Shown here in pieces: positions 62,401-64,000 of a DNA stretch of 64,000 nt (position 1 is its first letter; each line of letters starts with the position of its first letter). The notes under the pieces were generated by a model. The model saw only the letters and a program-made list of their open reading frames with translations. It did not search any database and was not told where the DNA came from. A program made the translations under genes and the position numbers. The DNA is from Corticium candelabrum (taxonomy: Eukaryota; Porifera; Homoscleromorpha; Homosclerophorida; Plakinidae): NCBI RefSeq assembly GCF_963422355.1, contig NC_085091.1, positions 3,294,023 to 3,358,022 of the forward strand, written 5' to 3'.

Positions 62401-63687
62401 GGTACCAACGACAAAGACGACGATGGTCTGCTTGGGGTGCTCACCCCAGGAGGACATCAGATCAACATCAATTTATCACCCTTAACTAACAGGTCGATAA
62501 GCCGTTGTAATTGCTGCAGTCGATCGGATCCATCTTCACACTCTATACGACCACCGACTCCGCTTGATAAAAATTTCTGTGGTGGTGTTCCCACATCGCG
62601 AAAGCCGACGTCTATACCCCTTGTCACTGTCGACACAACGCGGCAGACCACTCGTCGTCGATCGACATCTCATATCAAAACGGCGACGCCATCCGGGAAG
62701 AACCGAGATGCGATTCAAGGTTTTGTCATCAATGAGATAAATGTTGATCAGCCTGGTGACGATATGGCTGAGTTTGTTGAGCTGTATGACGGCGGGAGAG
62801 GAGAGATATCAATGAATAGCGTCCTTCTTGTTTTCTTTAATGGAAACTTGGATGACAGAGCGTATAGAGTGATCGATCTTTCTGGTAGGACCACTTCCAG
62901 TGAAGGCTACTTTGTTGTGGGAACACCATCCGTCATACCGCCTCCACATTTGGTCATCACTGACGCGACACCCAGCAACCCACTTCTTCAGAACGGACCG
63001 GACGCTGTGGCGTTATACAACTCGACTATACAAAGTTTCCGTCAACATGACAGACCAAAAATCGAAGGGCTGATTGATGTAGTCGTGTACGGTACCGGAG
63101 ACCCCGACGACCAGACCCTGTTGAACATCCTGGCACCGGGACAAAGTCAGGTGAACGAAAATTCGACTCATCACGTACACGACGAATCAATAAGCAGATG
63201 TTCATGCTGTCAGCCACGAAGTCTCACCGCCTTTGTCATAACTCATCCACCAACGCCGGGAAGCGTAAATGCGTGTAGAAAGCGTAATATTAGAGTGCAA
63301 CTAGACAGCGACGACTGTCGCAATTGGATGGCAACGGATACCACAGAGGTTCTAACCTATGTAGCAGAGTTTGTGAAGAAAATGTGCAACTGTTCCTTTG
63401 CTGTTGGACGAAACTTGTTCGCTGATGGAAGCGCGGCATGTGAAGTTGAGCGTCTGGTCGTTAACGCTCTTATTGTGGAAAACGAAGACGAGCTATTGGA
63501 CAGAGACATAAAATTGTTTGAAGATTTTCTAAAAGCTACTCAAACTATTTCTATCGGGAAGAGTCAGTATCGTGTTAGTAGCCACTGCTGCTCCTCAGCC
63601 ACGCCAACGGCTGCCAACACGGAAACGATCAAAGACAAGGCCAGTTCAGGTATGAAGCTTGTGTCTAAAATTCTCTTAGTCACATAG
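59404..63687 (+). CDS. Secreted protein with six LTD-like (lamin tail domain) repeats and Ser/Thr-rich linkers
   Basis: One uninterrupted frame of 1427 codons from this start. Start 59404 (MASTHCVLLSLTLHLIALVM, a signal peptide, with GCAATGG context) is preferred to the in-frame ATG at 59350, which has a poorer context and would push the signal peptide inward. Six repeats lie at about 59479-60009, 60115-60645, 60676-61235, 61270-61815, 62020-62580 and 62722-63277. Each has INE[LVI]N.D.PG...EF[VI]EL.D.G, then a VFFNG-type strand, QNGADAVALY, LVDAVVYG, LLPGQ and a closing S[IL]SRC...P..PNDC block. Thr/Ser/Pro linkers (60010-60110, 61816-62015, 62581-62710) look mucin-like. The C-terminal stretch (63278-63687) is Cys-containing and of unknown type. 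The opening motif fits the LTD fold, found in lamins and in extracellular proteins. Function unknown: adhesion or matrix is a guess. A possible donor TTCAG|GTATGA at 63648 might extend the gene past the window. Confidence 0.83.
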   Translation: MASTHCVLLSLTLHLIALVMPQAAVVVINEVNTHDLGTDRTGFIELRDTGGKSTSLDGYVIVFFNGKTDRAYLTVNLKGTRTRSDGLFLLDDTTYSPNFRLADRLQSGVHAMALYRASASRFPFGALPTQSGLVDAVVYGSCDYTCTDNGLIQAFVYGQKQLKIDAPCRLQNVSLSRCGNDQQMNQSAFVPASATPGTPNDCSSTLTPTTGAPPTSVPATTRKNITTSCRPVKIADYLVINEVNADSPGSTDTGEFIELSDGGLGNRALDGYVVVLYAGSRSAEVTKAISLNNHVTRSNGLFIIGGRHVHSDIKMDDDFLSDTAAAVAIHRGRVTDFPRGKDVSAKDLVDAVVYTKYHGLAIVIINALLPGQERIRELETHHPADETINRCYCQPRLLSSFHLEPQTPGQPNDCKGYVSPPAFPIYINELNADTPGTDAHEFVELYDGGVGFSCLDDLALVFFSAGSKGTDDKAYRVINLSGYQTNRNGYFVVAQAAVNVSGSSSADVIFSKSFIQNGADAVALYNVSNGTHSVGSAAKREGLTDAVVYSNTRSPTASRLLDVLMPEQQQIYENSRFNAEDESISRCTRCKSSFSQAFTLSEISPGGPNDCVGFSLRNYPKQNVVINELNADNPKFDNKEFIELYDGGRGETCLYNMTLVLYNGGPPGKSWAFAYYVKDLSQYGTDENGFLLVGSANLKPDIVLSLYSLQNGADAVVLYRGSAADHPMKSKPTSSGLVDAVVYSNSSTSAVTLLALLTPGQVQVKEDATFRVGDETISRCLSNKTRDLSAFSLTVPTPRKPNNCSSVIGNPGSTQTTSTTTSQATSLSSTTQITTTVPATTTSSTNAQSSTSSTLSPSMTAQLRTNTPRPLPGVFINEISADQPGLDAYEFVELYDNGAAYTRLDGLLLVFFNGNGDSSYLTVDLNGKTTNNRGYFVVGSQAVLGDLTAPSAVSIQIDGGKYGFIQNGADAVALYRAPASKFPNGTSVTKTGLVDAVVYGTNDKDDDGLLGVLTPGGHQININLSPLTNRSISRCNCCSRSDPSSHSIRPPTPLDKNFCGGVPTSRKPTSIPLVTVDTTRQTTRRRSTSHIKTATPSGKNRDAIQGFVINEINVDQPGDDMAEFVELYDGGRGEISMNSVLLVFFNGNLDDRAYRVIDLSGRTTSSEGYFVVGTPSVIPPPHLVITDATPSNPLLQNGPDAVALYNSTIQSFRQHDRPKIEGLIDVVVYGTGDPDDQTLLNILAPGQSQVNENSTHHVHDESISRCSCCQPRSLTAFVITHPPTPGSVNACRKRNIRVQLDSDDCRNWMATDTTEVLTYVAEFVKKMCNCSFAVGRNLFADGSAACEVERLVVNALIVENEDELLDRDIKLFEDFLKATQTISIGKSQYRVSSHCCSSATPTAANTETIKDKASSGMKLVSKILLVT

Positions 63688-64000
63688 CAATGCAGTTTGA
63701 CATATATACACTTCACACATTGAACTCGATTTAATAAACAGACAGACGGAGAGTGAAAATGGATACGACAACGGAGATTACAGCACTTTTTGCAAAATAT
63801 CAAATACTTTCCATTTTCCAACTATTCAGTCATTGCACACTAGCACGCATTAACAATTAAAAATAGCTCCCAAAGTCAATATCAATTTTCTAGTAGATCT
63901 CTGGATCAAGCCAGACCACTATTGTTTTCGTCAGAGGCCAATTATATTTTTCTTGAGTTTACAAAACAGTGTTCTGGTTTTGAAGCCTCTGGCCCAGTCA
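63688..64000. other. 3' flank of the LTD-repeat gene
   Basis: No gene seen apart from the polyadenylation signal. Confidence 0.5.
63733..63738 (+). terminator. AATAAA polyadenylation signal
   Basis: A canonical AATAAA 46 nt after the stop codon at 63687. It supports transcript ending here, and so supports the single-exon model. Confidence 0.6.

Overview
The window is nuclear DNA from an intron-rich animal. Genes have canonical GT-AG introns (many only 40-100 bp), well-conserved animal proteins, no operons, and dense dinucleotide microsatellites and small DNA transposons. Gene content and the compact-exon style suggest an early-branching marine animal such as a sponge; that assignment is inference, since no species marker is present.

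Layout: (1) 1-943 and 6121-7698, both on the minus strand, hold two related histidine-acid-phosphatase genes of the 2-phosphoxylose phosphatase (PXYLP1) type; the first is cut by the window edge. (2) 11.6-20.6 kb and 22.4-27.1 kb are a tandem duplication. Each unit carries an intact eight-exon, 368-residue AGPAT3/4-like lysophosphatidate acyltransferase on the minus strand with identical exon lengths. Copy A has an extra 4.4 kb in intron 2 with a broken reverse transcriptase, a foldback element and AT repeats; a tRNA-derived SINE lies in the same intron. (3) 28.2-29.7 kb is a dead DDE-transposase relic. (4) 30.1-58.6 kb is a complete POLE gene (DNA polymerase epsilon catalytic subunit, minus strand). 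I resolved it into 56 exons that join in frame into 2261 residues, with all polymerase and exonuclease catalytic residues kept. Its introns host several inverted-repeat elements. (5) Head-to-head with POLE, 59.4-63.7 kb (plus strand) is a practically intronless gene for a secreted protein built of six lamin-tail-like (LTD-like) repeats with Ser/Thr-rich linkers.

The genes do not form one pathway: POLE copies DNA, the acyltransferases make phosphatidic acid at the ER, the phosphatases trim proteoglycan linkers in the Golgi, and the LTD-repeat protein is probably extracellular. The most novel items are the LTD-repeat protein, the set of foldback/TIR elements in POLE introns, and two apparent GC-AG introns in POLE. 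I saw no CRISPR array, prokaryotic-style system or tRNA gene.
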